Assembly: GCA_964648115.1 (NCBI GenBank)
Contig: CAZYME010000014.1
Location: 4,063-68,062, forward strand
Length of the DNA stretch: 64,000 nucleotides
Source of the DNA: CAZYME01 sp964648115
GTDB taxonomy: Bacteria > Pseudomonadota > Gammaproteobacteria > Legionellales > Legionellaceae
Direction of reading: 5' to 3'
Shown: piece after piece, positions 44,594 through 54,172 of the stretch
Layout of the letters: each line of letters begins with the position of its first letter
Numbering within the stretch: position 1 is the stretch's first letter
Notes under the pieces: generated by a model
Told to the model about the DNA's origin: nothing
Databases searched by the model: none
The model's input: only the letters and a program-made list of their open reading frames with translations
Position numbers and translations under genes: made by a program

Positions 44594-45922
44594 CTAATTC
44601 GCCACTTGAATATTAAGCGCGTTAGTAGCAAAAGCTGGTTCTTCAGCTACTGCACGCGACCCACAATATGTTTCTTTAAGAAACATCGACAAAATAGTAC
44701 CCAGGGCCACACCCGCCGGAATAATACTTAAAGCATAAGTATAATCACTAGCTGTATAAACATGCGCCCCATTGATGAGTAGGCTCTGCGTGTGAAGATC
44801 CAGTAACTTGCCTACAATTGGTGGGAAAAACATGCCACCAAGCATAATGAACATATTGGTTACTGCAACAGAAGTTCCTGCCATGCGTGGTGAATTATTT
44901 TCTTTACCCAAGGCAAAACACAAAGGATGCGCGCCACAGCAAATCCCTGCGATAAAAGCAATCATAGATAGCTGGCCTGATGTTAAACCCGGACAATAAA
45001 AAATTACATACAACAAAATAGCAGTCATGGCACTCGTAAGTATTAGTGGTAAGCGACGACGTCTAATTTTGTCAGAAATCCCACCCATTAGAGGTCCACC
45101 AATAATCCAACCAAGAAAAGTAAGCGCAGATATATTTGCTGCTTGTTGTGCTGTCATTTGGTGCGCCGCTTTGAAATATGAAATTCCATAGACATCCAAA
45201 AGTACGATAGAGGGAAGATAAAGCACGCATCCTATCATACCTATCAACCACATCTGAGGGTTCTTAAAAATCACACGTAATGCACCTAGGAGCTCTTTAA
45301 TACTCATGGGTGCATGCTGTTTATGTGTGGAGTATTCTTGTGGACGCTTTCTCAGTGTAAAAAGGATTAAAAGACTTAACGCGATGCCAACTATTACAGC
45401 TGTCTGAAGAATTGGTTTGTAACCCACTCCTTCAACTACTCTTGCAAGGTATTTTTGTGAAAGAGCACCAAGTGTCATGCCAATGGCTGTTGTTAAACCT
45501 GCGACAACAGCAAACCGATTAGGAGGAAGCCATATAGAGGCTAATTTCAACACACCTATGTATGAAAATGCAGTCCCTAATCCAATCAAAAAACGCCCAG
45601 CACAAGCTAATCCAAAACTATCAGCCGAAGCAAAAATGCTTACGCCTACGACTGCAGCTAAGCACGCGAAAAATAAAACAAATCGCACACCAAACTTATC
45701 GTAAATCATCCCAGCTGGAATCTGCATGGGCGTATAAGCAAAGTAATAACAAGAAATGAGGGTCCCAAATTGAGTAGCCGAGATATTAAACGATTGTATT
45801 AAATCATTTTGCATAACACTGGGGGTGCTACGGAGAAAATAATTGAAACAGTAAAACAACATTCCAACAAAACAGATGATCCAAGGTAAGAGATTAGTAC
45901 CGCGTTGATTATCTTTAATCAT
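44594..45922 (-). CDS. MFS transporter
   Basis: A 442-residue, 12-helix major facilitator superfamily protein. The loop 2-3 motif is PAGMIYDKFGVRFVL, with GRFLIGLGTAFSYIGVLKLA and a second-half loop GGPLMGGISDKIRRRRLPL. It shares overall layout with the transporter at 39365-40588. Substrate unknown; many Legionellales MFS proteins of this type are amino acid or siderophore transporters, but nothing here decides. Stands as its own unit, 11 bases from a family B element. Confidence 0.88.
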   Translation of the reverse strand: MIKDNQRGTNLLPWIICFVGMLFYCFNYFLRSTPSVMQNDLIQSFNISATQFGTLISCYYFAYTPMQIPAGMIYDKFGVRFVLFFACLAAVVGVSIFASADSFGLACAGRFLIGLGTAFSYIGVLKLASIWLPPNRFAVVAGLTTAIGMTLGALSQKYLARVVEGVGYKPILQTAVIVGIALSLLILFTLRKRPQEYSTHKQHAPMSIKELLGALRVIFKNPQMWLIGMIGCVLYLPSIVLLDVYGISYFKAAHQMTAQQAANISALTFLGWIIGGPLMGGISDKIRRRRLPLILTSAMTAILLYVIFYCPGLTSGQLSMIAFIAGICCGAHPLCFALGKENNSPRMAGTSVAVTNMFIMLGGMFFPPIVGKLLDLHTQSLLINGAHVYTASDYTYALSIIPAGVALGTILSMFLKETYCGSRAVAEEPAFATNALNIQVAN

Positions 45923-46087
45923 ACAAACTTTCCTTCACTAATTATAAATTTTACTCAATTATTACGTGCGGCAGACATTCTATCATCAAAATTGATTTAC
46001 GTAAGGATTATCTGTAAGAATTGGAATATACCTATACCCCGGCTGCCGTTGCGCGTCAACCAGACTACCATCGTTATCACACAGATA

Positions 46088-46116
46088 GTAGCCTGGATGG
46101 CCGAAGGACATCCGGG
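46088..46116. repeat. REP-like hairpin, divergent family B type
   Basis: GTAGCCTGGATGGCCGAAGG followed by ACATCCGGG folds on itself (one mismatch). It resembles the general REP pattern GTAGCCCG...CGGG but differs from local family B copies. It lies just beyond the pyrD stop, in a 200-base gap otherwise without a gene. Confidence 0.45.
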
Positions 46117-46122
46117 TTTTCT

Positions 46123-47121
46123 CTATCCGCGCTTGCAATTAATGATATTTCCCACAAGGCCGGGCCCTTGATAAATCAACCCTGTATAGACTTGCAGCAA
46201 AGATGCTCCAGCCGCAAGCTTCTCTTTCGCAGCAGCAGGACTATCAATCCCCCCTACTCCAATCAAGGTAACATCATCACCAACGACCCGCTTAAGTACT
46301 TTCAAACAATGCGTTGATAAGGAAGTTAGAGGCCGCCCGCTCAAACCACCCACCTCATTCCCATGCTTTAATGTACTTACATCTTTCCGATCACAGGTAG
46401 TGTTAGTGGCTATGATTCCATCTACCCCCAACGAAACAATCACATCAGCTATCTGTTTTAATGTTTCATCTGTTTCATCAGGAGATAATTTAACCACTAA
46501 CGGCACATAGCGTTGATGCAGATCGGATAATTGTAGTTGCTCTTCTCGCAGTGCATTAATTAAATCTCTAAAATACGCCCCTTGTTGTAGCTGGCGCAAA
46601 TCCGGTGTATTAGGCGAAGAAACATTGATGGTAACGTACGAAGCATGCAAATATACTTCCCGTAAACAATATAAGTAATCCTCCGTAGCCTTTTCCAACG
46701 GCGTATCTTTATTTTTACCAATATTAATCCCTAGAACACCTTGATAGCGGGACTTTTTAACATTGTCCACCAGCGCGCTGACCCCATGATTATTAAACCC
46801 CATGCGATTAATAATGGCCTGAGCAGGAGGGATTCGAAACATGCGGGGCTTAGGGTTCCCTTCCTGTGGTCGCGGTGTCACTGTTCCTAATTCAATGAAA
46901 GAAAAACCCAATTTAGCAAGAGCATCCAAGTGCTCTCCATTTTTGTCTAAGCCTGCGGCTAGACCCACAGCATGAGGAAATTCAATCCCCAAGGCATTTA
47001 CTACCTCTCCTTTCGGTTTTGCAAAACAAAACCTAGGCAAATAATGTAATGCAGTTAGCGTTAAATGATGCGCCTTTTCAGCATCGAGACTAAATAACAA
47101 AGGGCGCAACAATTGATACAT
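46123..47121 (-). CDS. pyrD: Dihydroorotate dehydrogenase (quinone), class 2
   Basis: Oxidises dihydroorotate to orotate in pyrimidine synthesis, passing electrons to the membrane quinone pool. The start is the ATG at 47121, which shares one base with the roxA stop (TAATG) and has GAGGG upstream; this gives 332 residues (E. coli 336) beginning [20 protein letters not shown], the class 2 membrane-association helix. Family blocks: [47 protein letters not shown] and [20 protein letters not shown]. Confidence 0.96.
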   Translation of the reverse strand: MYQLLRPLLFSLDAEKAHHLTLTALHYLPRFCFAKPKGEVVNALGIEFPHAVGLAAGLDKNGEHLDALAKLGFSFIELGTVTPRPQEGNPKPRMFRIPPAQAIINRMGFNNHGVSALVDNVKKSRYQGVLGINIGKNKDTPLEKATEDYLYCLREVYLHASYVTINVSSPNTPDLRQLQQGAYFRDLINALREEQLQLSDLHQRYVPLVVKLSPDETDETLKQIADVIVSLGVDGIIATNTTCDRKDVSTLKHGNEVGGLSGRPLTSLSTHCLKVLKRVVGDDVTLIGVGGIDSPAAAKEKLAAGASLLQVYTGLIYQGPGLVGNIINCKRG

Positions 47122-48287
47122 TAAGATTCCCTCAATTGCAGCCACTGCAACTTCCATAAATCATAAAGAAACAGCTGATCGCTTTCGTGCATTAATAATC
47201 GCTCCAGTTCAGCTATATCCAACTCACGATGATTTGCAACATACTGAAATAACTCTGTCGAGACACCGCTAGTTTCCCAAACGCACCCATTAATAAATAG
47301 CTGATTGTCCGTGTATGCGATCCGACATGTTGCATCACGCAAAAGCCCTGAGCTATCGCGAAGCGCCTGAATAAACGCCGACACATCCACCCAATCCTCT
47401 TCTTCAAGGGGAAACGGCATATGCTGCTCAGCCTGTTGGTCTAAGCGTGTAGCAAAACATCCAAACCATGATTTTAACAAGCTGTCATCTTCCAACATTT
47501 GCTGCATTAATTTTTTTGCCTGCAACCATGCTTCAGGTGGTATTGCAGAAGTGGCCTTAAGCGTAGCCCAATTTGGATCTATATAAAGAGGAGTAACGGT
47601 GTGCTGCTCCGATAAATAATCACCTAAACTATCCCATAACTCTTGGCCTTGATAACTACGATAACCAAAAGAATACGTTATACAATCATCATCTAACGAT
47701 ACGCCGTGATGTCCAACATGCGGAGGGAGATATAACATGTCTCCTGGCTCAAGAATGTGCTCCTCTTCTACCTCAAAGGTTTCCATAATACGTAAATCTA
47801 CATCTTTTAGCGCATTCGATGTATTACAATTTTTAGTTGTTAAAGACCATTTCCGCTTTCCGCTCGCCTGGTATAAAAACACATCATAATTATCGTAATG
47901 CGGCCCCACACTGCCGTGTTTTACGGCATAACTAATCATGATGTCATCTACGCGCCATTGTGGAATAAAATTGAAATGATCAAGCAGACAAGCGACTTCA
48001 GGAATTACCTGATCAACTGCCTGTACCAACAATGTCCAATGAGTTTGGGGTAATTTTGCAAAATCAGATTCAACAAAAGGCCCCCGCTTCAGCTGCCAAC
48101 CAGGAGCTTTTCGAGGTGTTTCGAATACCATTCGACTTTCGATATCTTCATCCATCGCAAGACCCGCCAATTCATCAGCACTCAATGGGTTGATGAAATC
48201 GGGTAAAGCTTGGCGAATCACCAATGGTTTTTTTTGCCAGTATTCACTTAAAAACGTTTTTATATCTATAGATTGAAAATAAACCAT
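47121..48287 (-). CDS. roxA: Ribosomal protein uL16 3-hydroxylase (JmjC family)
   Basis: A 2-oxoglutarate/Fe(II) oxygenase of the YcfD/RoxA group, which hydroxylates an arginine of ribosomal protein L16. 388 residues, family about 370. The iron-binding HxD is H130 and D132 ([13 protein letters not shown]) with the distal His at H193 or so ([11 protein letters not shown]). N-terminal [13 protein letters not shown] is typical. The ATG follows the preceding methyltransferase fragment by one base, and its stop overlaps pyrD, so it is in a three-gene operon. Confidence 0.93.
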   Translation of the reverse strand: MVYFQSIDIKTFLSEYWQKKPLVIRQALPDFINPLSADELAGLAMDEDIESRMVFETPRKAPGWQLKRGPFVESDFAKLPQTHWTLLVQAVDQVIPEVACLLDHFNFIPQWRVDDIMISYAVKHGSVGPHYDNYDVFLYQASGKRKWSLTTKNCNTSNALKDVDLRIMETFEVEEEHILEPGDMLYLPPHVGHHGVSLDDDCITYSFGYRSYQGQELWDSLGDYLSEQHTVTPLYIDPNWATLKATSAIPPEAWLQAKKLMQQMLEDDSLLKSWFGCFATRLDQQAEQHMPFPLEEEDWVDVSAFIQALRDSSGLLRDATCRIAYTDNQLFINGCVWETSGVSTELFQYVANHRELDIAELERLLMHESDQLFLYDLWKLQWLQLRES

Positions 48288-48288
48288 A

Positions 48289-48696
48289 TCAACTCAACTG
48301 ACATTGTTGTGCCCACACACGCAACATCGCATTGCCGTTGGATTGCAAATCGGAACTCACATCTCGCACTTCTACTCCATAACCCTCTTTTTGCAAGCCA
48401 AGTAAGACAGGACCTAGGAATGGAGAGAGTTGGCCATGGCGATCTGTTAAAGGAAAAATCCGGACCTCTTTTGCCACACGTGCTAGCTCGCGAATAATTT
48501 TCAGGTGAAAATCGACATCTTGAGCATGCAAATCGACAAATAAATAATGTGAGCTCAGAGCAAAATCAAACTCAAAATCTGTGAACGGTAGCGGGCAACC
48601 AGATACAGGGACATATTCCAACAATTTACTAGTAAGCTCTGCATCAGACAAAGCAAATTTTTCCTTATACCCATCAACCTGAGCCAGTTTACGCAT
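48289..48696 (-). CDS. N-terminally truncated SAM-dependent methyltransferase
   Basis: 135 residues corresponding to the C-terminal half of a class I methyltransferase. The motif FDFALSSHYLFVDLHAQDVD, then RELARVAKEVRIFPL, matches the post-motif IV region, but there is no glycine-rich SAM-binding motif I. The ATG has GGAGAAG at good spacing, so the shortened product may be made, but it should not bind SAM alone. Probably a decayed gene. roxA starts one base after its stop, so it could still be kept for translational coupling. Confidence 0.6.
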   Translation of the reverse strand: MRKLAQVDGYKEKFALSDAELTSKLLEYVPVSGCPLPFTDFEFDFALSSHYLFVDLHAQDVDFHLKIIRELARVAKEVRIFPLTDRHGQLSPFLGPVLLGLQKEGYGVEVRDVSSDLQSNGNAMLRVWAQQCQLS

Positions 48697-48752
48697 TACA
48701 TCTTCTCCATATACTGTACATAAGAGTAACAGCCACTATTGCCTATGATATC

Positions 48753-48781
48753 TTCACAACGTATGTTATCAAGCGTATAGT
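48753..48781 (+). promoter_or_regulatory. Predicted promoter of the leucine-degradation operon
   Basis: TTCACA (48753-48758, five of six matches) and TATAGT (48776-48781, five of six) with 17-base spacing. It ends 34 bases before the ivd start. Confidence 0.62.
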
Positions 48782-48815
48782 TTAGCGTATTTGCTGACGC
48801 TTAAGGAAGTTATGT

Positions 48816-49988
48816 ATGTATGATGGTCTCCAACATCAATTAGGCGAAACATATGATTTATTACGGGACAATGTTTACAACTTTGCCCGTCGCGAAATAA
48901 CCCCCATAGCCGCACAAATTGACGCCGATAATCTTTTTCCTCACCCACTGTGGCGAAAGCTCGGTGAAATGGGGCTCTTAGGTATCACGGCTAGTGAGGA
49001 ATATGGTGGCGCTAACATGGGATATCTAGCTCATGTTATCGCCATGGAGGAAATCTCACGCGCATCTGCTTCTGTAGGATTAAGCTACGGCGCTCATTCA
49101 AATTTATGTGTGAATCAAATCTTTTTAAACGGTAACACCCAGCAAAAAAAACGTTACTTACCAAAATTAATCAGCGGTGAACATGTTGGCGCTTTAGCAA
49201 TGAGCGAAGCAAACTCTGGCTCCGATGTGGTTAGCATGCAATTGCATGCACAGCAACAAGGCGACCGTTTTATTCTAAATGGCACTAAAATGTGGATTAC
49301 CAACGGCCCGGAAGCCAATGTCCTCGTTGTGTATGCAAAAACGGACAAACAAGCAGGCAGTAGAGGCATTTCTGCTTTCATTATTGAGAAGGATTTTAGT
49401 GGGTTTAGAACAGCTCAAAAACTAGATAAACTTGGCATGCGCGGCTCAAATACTTGTGAACTTGTTTTTGAGCATTGTGAGGTTCCTGCAGAAAACATCC
49501 TAGGAAGTCTCAACGAGGGCGTAAAAGTGCTGATGAGTGGCCTTGATTATGAACGCACGGTTCTTGCCGCAGGCCCCGTGGGTATCATGCAAGCTTGTTT
49601 AGATGTCATTTTACCGTATGTACATGAGCGCAAACAATTTAATCAACCCATTGGTGAGTTTCAATTTATTCAGGGCAAAATAGCCGATATATACACTGAC
49701 CTAAACGCCTCTCGATCCTATCTTTATGCCGTTGCCAAAGCATGCGACCAAGGTATCGTGAGCCGTAAAGATGCCGCTAGTGTCATTTTATATACTGCTG
49801 AAAAAGCCACGCAAAATGCCTTACAAGCCATCCAAATTTTAGGGGGCAATGGATATATCAATGAATACCCAACTGGGCGTCTGCTTCGAGATGCAAAATT
49901 GTATGAAATTGGTGCTGGAACTTCTGAAATTCGTCGAATGTTAATTGGACGAGAGTTATTTAAGGAAAATGCTAATGAAACAAGATGA
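48816..49988 (+). CDS. ivd: Isovaleryl-CoA dehydrogenase
   Basis: Flavoenzyme oxidising isovaleryl-CoA to 3-methylcrotonyl-CoA in leucine breakdown. 390 residues. The family-specific glutamate lies within [13 protein letters not shown] (E246, equal to human IVD E254), which distinguishes IVD from short-chain acyl-CoA dehydrogenases. [13 protein letters not shown] and [11 protein letters not shown] are typical. Three ATGs lie in a row near 48812-48820; the one at 48816 is in frame, six bases after AAGGAAG. It heads a seven-gene operon. Confidence 0.94.
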   Translation: MYDGLQHQLGETYDLLRDNVYNFARREITPIAAQIDADNLFPHPLWRKLGEMGLLGITASEEYGGANMGYLAHVIAMEEISRASASVGLSYGAHSNLCVNQIFLNGNTQQKKRYLPKLISGEHVGALAMSEANSGSDVVSMQLHAQQQGDRFILNGTKMWITNGPEANVLVVYAKTDKQAGSRGISAFIIEKDFSGFRTAQKLDKLGMRGSNTCELVFEHCEVPAENILGSLNEGVKVLMSGLDYERTVLAAGPVGIMQACLDVILPYVHERKQFNQPIGEFQFIQGKIADIYTDLNASRSYLYAVAKACDQGIVSRKDAASVILYTAEKATQNALQAIQILGGNGYINEYPTGRLLRDAKLYEIGAGTSEIRRMLIGRELFKENANETR

Positions 49989-51162
49989 TATCGTAATTGT
50001 TGCCGCAAAAAGAACGCCTGCAGGCTCTATGTTAGGCGGCCTATCGGCTCTTTCTGCTCCCGAATTAGGAGCAATTGCCCACAAAGCAGCTATTGAACAA
50101 GCTGGTATGTCCCCCAACGATATTGATGAAGTTATCAGCGGTTGTGTCTTACAAGCTGGCATTGGCCAAGCCCCTGCCAGGCAAGCTGCAATAAAAGCAA
50201 ATATCCCGGATGCAATAGGCGCTACTACCATTAATAAAATGTGTGGTTCTGGGATGAAATCCGTGATGCTAGGCCACGATGCAATTAAAGCGGGCTCAGC
50301 TAATGTTGTGCTTGCCGGCGGGATGGAAAGCATGAGCAATGCCCCCTATTTATTAAGCAAAGCTCGATCTGGCTACCGCTTAGGCCATGGCGAACTCAAA
50401 GATCATATGTTTTTAGATGGCTTGGAAGATGCGTATGAGCGTGGCAAGTTGATGGGATGCTTTGCTGATGCGACTGCTAAGCATTTTAACTTCAGTCGAG
50501 AACAGCAAGACGCCTTTGCTACACGCTCCACAACGCGTGCATTACAAGCACAAAAAGATGGTGCGTTTGACGAAGAAATTGCTCCTGTTACTATTGCTGG
50601 GCGCAAAGGCGACATTACTACCATTACGCAAGACGAAGGCCCTGATGCTGCAAAGATGGCGAAAATCCCCCAATTGCGCCCTGCATTTCAGGCTGATGGC
50701 ACAGTAACTGCTGCGAACTCCAGTTCGATATCCGATGGAGCTGCAAGCCTTATTTTGATGACTGCTGAAAACGCTGAAAAACGTGGCATCAAACCGCTTG
50801 CCAAAATCGTAGCTCATGCAAGCTACGCGCAAGAGCCACAATGGTTCACTACAGCTCCTGTAGAAGCAATTCGGAAAGTTTTAGCTAAAGCCGGCTGGCA
50901 AGCTGACGACGTTGACTTATATGAAATCAATGAAGCCTTTGCAGTCGTTGCGATGGCAGCGATTCACGAATTGAAATTAGATATAGACAAAGTAAATATT
51001 CATGGAGGTGCTTGCGCTTTGGGCCATCCGATCGGTGCTTCAGGCGCGCGCATTTTAGTAACCTTGATCTATGCGCTAAAACACGCAAAAAAAACCAGAG
51101 GCGTTGCTGCATTATGTATTGGCGGGGGTGAAGCCACTGCAATAGCGATAGAGGTATTGTAA
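49975..51162 (+). CDS. Acetyl-CoA acetyltransferase (thiolase)
   Basis: Cleaves acetoacetyl-CoA into two acetyl-CoA (or the reverse). The ATG at 49975 is chosen because AAGGA lies eight bases upstream; it overlaps the ivd end by 14 bases and gives 395 residues. Catalytic cysteine C90 ([12 protein letters not shown]), histidine in [17 protein letters not shown], and the second cysteine in CIGGGEATA are all present. As part of the leucine operon it would use the acetoacetate branch after HMG-CoA lyase, although the CoA transferase or synthetase needed is not in the window. Confidence 0.93.
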   Translation: MKQDDIVIVAAKRTPAGSMLGGLSALSAPELGAIAHKAAIEQAGMSPNDIDEVISGCVLQAGIGQAPARQAAIKANIPDAIGATTINKMCGSGMKSVMLGHDAIKAGSANVVLAGGMESMSNAPYLLSKARSGYRLGHGELKDHMFLDGLEDAYERGKLMGCFADATAKHFNFSREQQDAFATRSTTRALQAQKDGAFDEEIAPVTIAGRKGDITTITQDEGPDAAKMAKIPQLRPAFQADGTVTAANSSSISDGAASLILMTAENAEKRGIKPLAKIVAHASYAQEPQWFTTAPVEAIRKVLAKAGWQADDVDLYEINEAFAVVAMAAIHELKLDIDKVNIHGGACALGHPIGASGARILVTLIYALKHAKKTRGVAALCIGGGEATAIAIEVL

Positions 51163-51476
51163 TGCTCAGACAAAGTATTGGTTATCTTCTACTAAGTATT
51201 ATTGTCGTATTATTTGCCAAATACGCCCATTTATTGATTGTCTATATCGATATGTTTTATACCTATGTCAATGTCACTCTAGCGCCTGTTTTTAACAATA
51301 GTGACTTAGGTATTTTAATTCGTAAGATCCTGACGTTGGTATTGTTACCAGCAGCAATCGTAGGCATTCCAGCTCTCATTTACCTGGCAATTAAAGGCAA
51401 ACGCATGCCTTATTTCATTGAGATAACTTGGATTGTTTGGCTTGTTATCGTGCTTAGTAAAATACTCATTCGTTAG
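51162..51476 (+). CDS. Small membrane protein, unknown, in the leucine operon
   Basis: 104 residues with two or three hydrophobic helices (about 7-28, 46-70 and 82-102). It starts in the overlap TAATG with the thiolase stop and is followed 11 bases later by mccB, so it is certainly part of this operon. No family recognised. It might anchor or transport, but that is a guess. Confidence 0.75.
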   Translation: MLRQSIGYLLLSIIVVLFAKYAHLLIVYIDMFYTYVNVTLAPVFNNSDLGILIRKILTLVLLPAAIVGIPALIYLAIKGKRMPYFIEITWIVWLVIVLSKILIR

Positions 51477-51487
51477 GAACAAGCCAC

Positions 51488-53095
51488 ATGACACAAATTA
51501 TCAGCCAGCTTCATCCCACCAGCAGTGAATTTATTGCCAATCAAACTGCTATGCAAGAATTAGTCGAGCAACTACAGCAAACCATTACCCAAATCGCTTT
51601 GGGAGGTGATGAGAAAGCACGTGCTAGGCATTTAAAGCACGGGAAATTGTTGCCTCGGGAGCGGTTACAACAACTCTTGGATCCGGGCAGCCCTTTTCTA
51701 GAACTATCTCAGCTTGCAGCTTATCAAGTATACGATGACATCGTCCCCGCCGCAGGCCTTATTACGGGTATTGGGCGCATCTGCGACCAAGAATGCATGA
51801 TCGTGGTGAATGACGCTACTGTAAAAGGCGGTACGTATTATCCACTCACGGTCAAAAAGCATTTGCGTGCTCAAGAAATAGCACAAGCCAATCATCTCCC
51901 GTGTATTTATCTAGTCGATTCAGGCGGGGCTTTTTTACCATTGCAAGACGAAGTTTTCCCTGACCGCGACCATTTTGGGCGCATTTTTTTTAACCAAGCA
52001 AATTTATCAGCCCAAAATATTCCACAGATCGCTGTTGTAATGGGTTCGTGTACAGCGGGTGGTGCGTATGTCCCGGCGATGGCCGATGAATCTATTATGG
52101 TGCAAAATCAAGCCACTATTTTTTTGGGCGGCCCACCATTGGTTAAAGCAGCAACGGGTGAAGTAATCAGTGCTGAAGAATTGGGTGGTGCTGATGTGCA
52201 TTGCCGTCAATCAGGCGTCGCTGATCATTATGCGGAAGATGATACACATGCTCTTTATTTGGCGAGACGGGCTATTAGCAATTTAAATCGCAGTAAACCC
52301 GAAACCATAACTCGCATAGCTAGTTGTGAACCTGTTTATGACGCAAAAGAATTAAATGGAATTATTCCAACTGACGCACGCAAGCCGTTTGATATTAGAG
52401 AAATCATCGCTCGAATTGTTGATGGTTCTGAATTTGACGAATTCAAGGCTTTGTTTGGAACCACATTAGTGTGTGGATTTGCCCATTTATATGGCTTTCC
52501 AATTGGTATTGTGGCTAATAACGGCATTTTGCTAGGTGAAAGTGCTTTAAAAGGCACCCATTTTATTGAGTTATGCACCCAGCGCAAAATCCCTTTGGTT
52601 TTTTTACAAAATATCACAGGTTTTATGGTCGGTAGTAAATATGAAGCGGCAGGCATTGCAAAACACGGCGCGAAAATGGTGACTGCTGTTGCTAATGCGC
52701 AAGTGCCCAAATTCACGGTGATTGTGGGCGGCAGTTTTGGCGCAGGTAATTACGCTATGTGCGGCCGCGCGTATTCTCCTAGATTTTTATGGACATGGCC
52801 TAATGCGCGTATTTCAGTGATGGGAGGCGAACAAGCCGCTAATGTGCTCGCACAAATTAACCGCGATAAGCATGCTAAAGAGGGCACGTCGTGGCCCTCC
52901 AAAGAGGAAGAGCAATTTAAAACAAGCTTGCGTGAACAATATGAGCAGCAGGGAAACCCCTATTATGCAAGCGCCCGTTTATGGGATGATGGGGTAATAG
53001 CACCGGAAGATACGCGTAAGGTTTTGGGGCTGGGGTTGTCTGCAGCATTGAATGCTCCAATTGAAGCAACGCATTTTGGTGTGTTTCGAATGTGA
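51488..53095 (+). CDS. mccB: Methylcrotonyl-CoA carboxylase, carboxyltransferase (beta) subunit
   Basis: Transfers carboxyl from biotin to 3-methylcrotonyl-CoA. 535 residues, right for MCC beta. Family blocks [39 protein letters not shown], and [21 protein letters not shown] are all present and distinguish it from propionyl-CoA carboxylase. The start ATG is 11 bases past the small membrane protein. Works with MccA encoded two genes downstream. Confidence 0.95.
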   Translation: MTQIISQLHPTSSEFIANQTAMQELVEQLQQTITQIALGGDEKARARHLKHGKLLPRERLQQLLDPGSPFLELSQLAAYQVYDDIVPAAGLITGIGRICDQECMIVVNDATVKGGTYYPLTVKKHLRAQEIAQANHLPCIYLVDSGGAFLPLQDEVFPDRDHFGRIFFNQANLSAQNIPQIAVVMGSCTAGGAYVPAMADESIMVQNQATIFLGGPPLVKAATGEVISAEELGGADVHCRQSGVADHYAEDDTHALYLARRAISNLNRSKPETITRIASCEPVYDAKELNGIIPTDARKPFDIREIIARIVDGSEFDEFKALFGTTLVCGFAHLYGFPIGIVANNGILLGESALKGTHFIELCTQRKIPLVFLQNITGFMVGSKYEAAGIAKHGAKMVTAVANAQVPKFTVIVGGSFGAGNYAMCGRAYSPRFLWTWPNARISVMGGEQAANVLAQINRDKHAKEGTSWPSKEEEQFKTSLREQYEQQGNPYYASARLWDDGVIAPEDTRKVLGLGLSAALNAPIEATHFGVFRM

Positions 53096-53105
53096 GCGAT
53101 GGGAT

Positions 53106-53307
53106 TGAGCCCCTCTCCCTAACCCTCTCCCCAAAGGGGGCGAGGGTTAGGGACCACTGCCATTAAGTTAAGAGATTTTGTCATTCCCGCGAAGGCGGGA
53201 ATCCATCCCTGACTCGGGCTAGGAGCCATGGGAGAAATGGATCCCCGCCTTCGCGGGGACGACAGTCTTTCCTTAACTTAATGGTAGTGAGGGTTAGGGA
53301 GAGGGGG
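53106..53307. repeat. Nested intergenic repeats (family D arms around a family C element)
   Basis: Outer family D arms CCCTCTCCCTAACCCTCTCC (53107) and GAGGGTTAGGGAGAGGGGG (53289) are inverted. Between them lies a complete family C element (53160-53284) with perfect 13-base ends CCATTAAGTTAAG and CTTAACTTAATGG and core arms CATTCCCGCGAAGGCGGGAA and ATCCCCGCCTTCGCGGGGAC. This interrupts the leucine operon between mccB and the hydratase gene. Confidence 0.75.
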
Positions 53308-53337
53308 ATAAAAAATCCCTCAATTTTCAGGATCAAC

Positions 53338-54096
53338 ATGACTAACATATTAACTGAATTACAAAACCACATACTGCTGATAACCCTAAATCGGGTCAGC
53401 AAACACAATGCATTTGACGACACCCTCTTGACGGATTTGCAACTCATCCTCGATAACGCAAAAGACAACCCAGACATACGCGCTATCATACTCAAAGCCA
53501 ATGGCCGCCACTTCTCCGCAGGTGCTGACCTCGCGTGGATGCAGCGTATGGCTCAGTATAGTGAAGAACAAAATCTAGCAGATGCCAACATCCTAGCAAA
53601 GTTAATGTTTACCCTGCACCAACATCCGAAACCTACAATCGCTATGGTGCAAGGAGCTGCCATGGGTGGTGGTGCTGGATTAGTTGCTGCTTGTGATATA
53701 GCAATAGCTGCTTCTACTGCAAGCTTTTGCTTCTCCGAGGTTAAATTAGGCCTGATTCCCGCTGTCATAAGCCCCTACGTAATCAAAGCCATCGGAGAAC
53801 GAGCAACGCTCGGATTATTTATGAGCGCTGAAACCTTTGATGCCAAAAGGGCATTGGAATTACAACTGATCCAACATTGTGTAACTGAAGAAGAACTTTT
53901 ATCCTATACACTTAATTACGTACAACAAATAACACAATGGCCAGCAGGCGCAGTTAAAGCGGCTAAATCTTTAGTGCGACAAGTAGCAAATATGCCTATA
54001 AACGAAAAATTACAGCATCTAACTGCAACTTTAATTGCCAAACAACGAGTATCGGATGAAGGCCAACAAGGGTTAAGAGCTTTTTTAGAGAAATGA
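53338..54096 (+). CDS. Methylglutaconyl-CoA hydratase (enoyl-CoA hydratase family)
   Basis: Hydrates 3-methylglutaconyl-CoA to HMG-CoA, the step between MCC and HMG-CoA lyase. 252 residues from the ATG at 53338 (CAGGAT upstream); the frame stays open to 53281 but that region is repeat sequence. The oxyanion-hole motifs are GRHFSAGADLAWM and GAAMGGGAGLVAACDIA, with the acidic residue in SEVKLGLIPAVIS. The AWMQRM stretch is typical of the leucine-pathway hydratase (liuC-like) rather than crotonase. The operon position supports this strongly. Confidence 0.88.
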   Translation: MTNILTELQNHILLITLNRVSKHNAFDDTLLTDLQLILDNAKDNPDIRAIILKANGRHFSAGADLAWMQRMAQYSEEQNLADANILAKLMFTLHQHPKPTIAMVQGAAMGGGAGLVAACDIAIAASTASFCFSEVKLGLIPAVISPYVIKAIGERATLGLFMSAETFDAKRALELQLIQHCVTEEELLSYTLNYVQQITQWPAGAVKAAKSLVRQVANMPINEKLQHLTATLIAKQRVSDEGQQGLRAFLEK

Positions 54097-54114
54097 ATTC
54101 CAAATAATTAAGAC

Positions 54115-54147
54115 CCTACGTACCGCGGCTTGTCCGCGGTACGTAGG
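54115..54147. repeat. Perfect 14-base-pair hairpin inside the leucine operon
   Basis: CCTACGTACCGCGG and CCGCGGTACGTAGG surround the loop CTTGT. It lies 18 bases after the hydratase stop and 25 bases before the mccA ATG. No U-tract follows, so it is not a classical terminator; mRNA processing, partial attenuation, or a REP-type element are possible. Confidence 0.75.
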
Positions 54148-54172
54148 CATTTGAGGTTGAATAAAGGATCAT

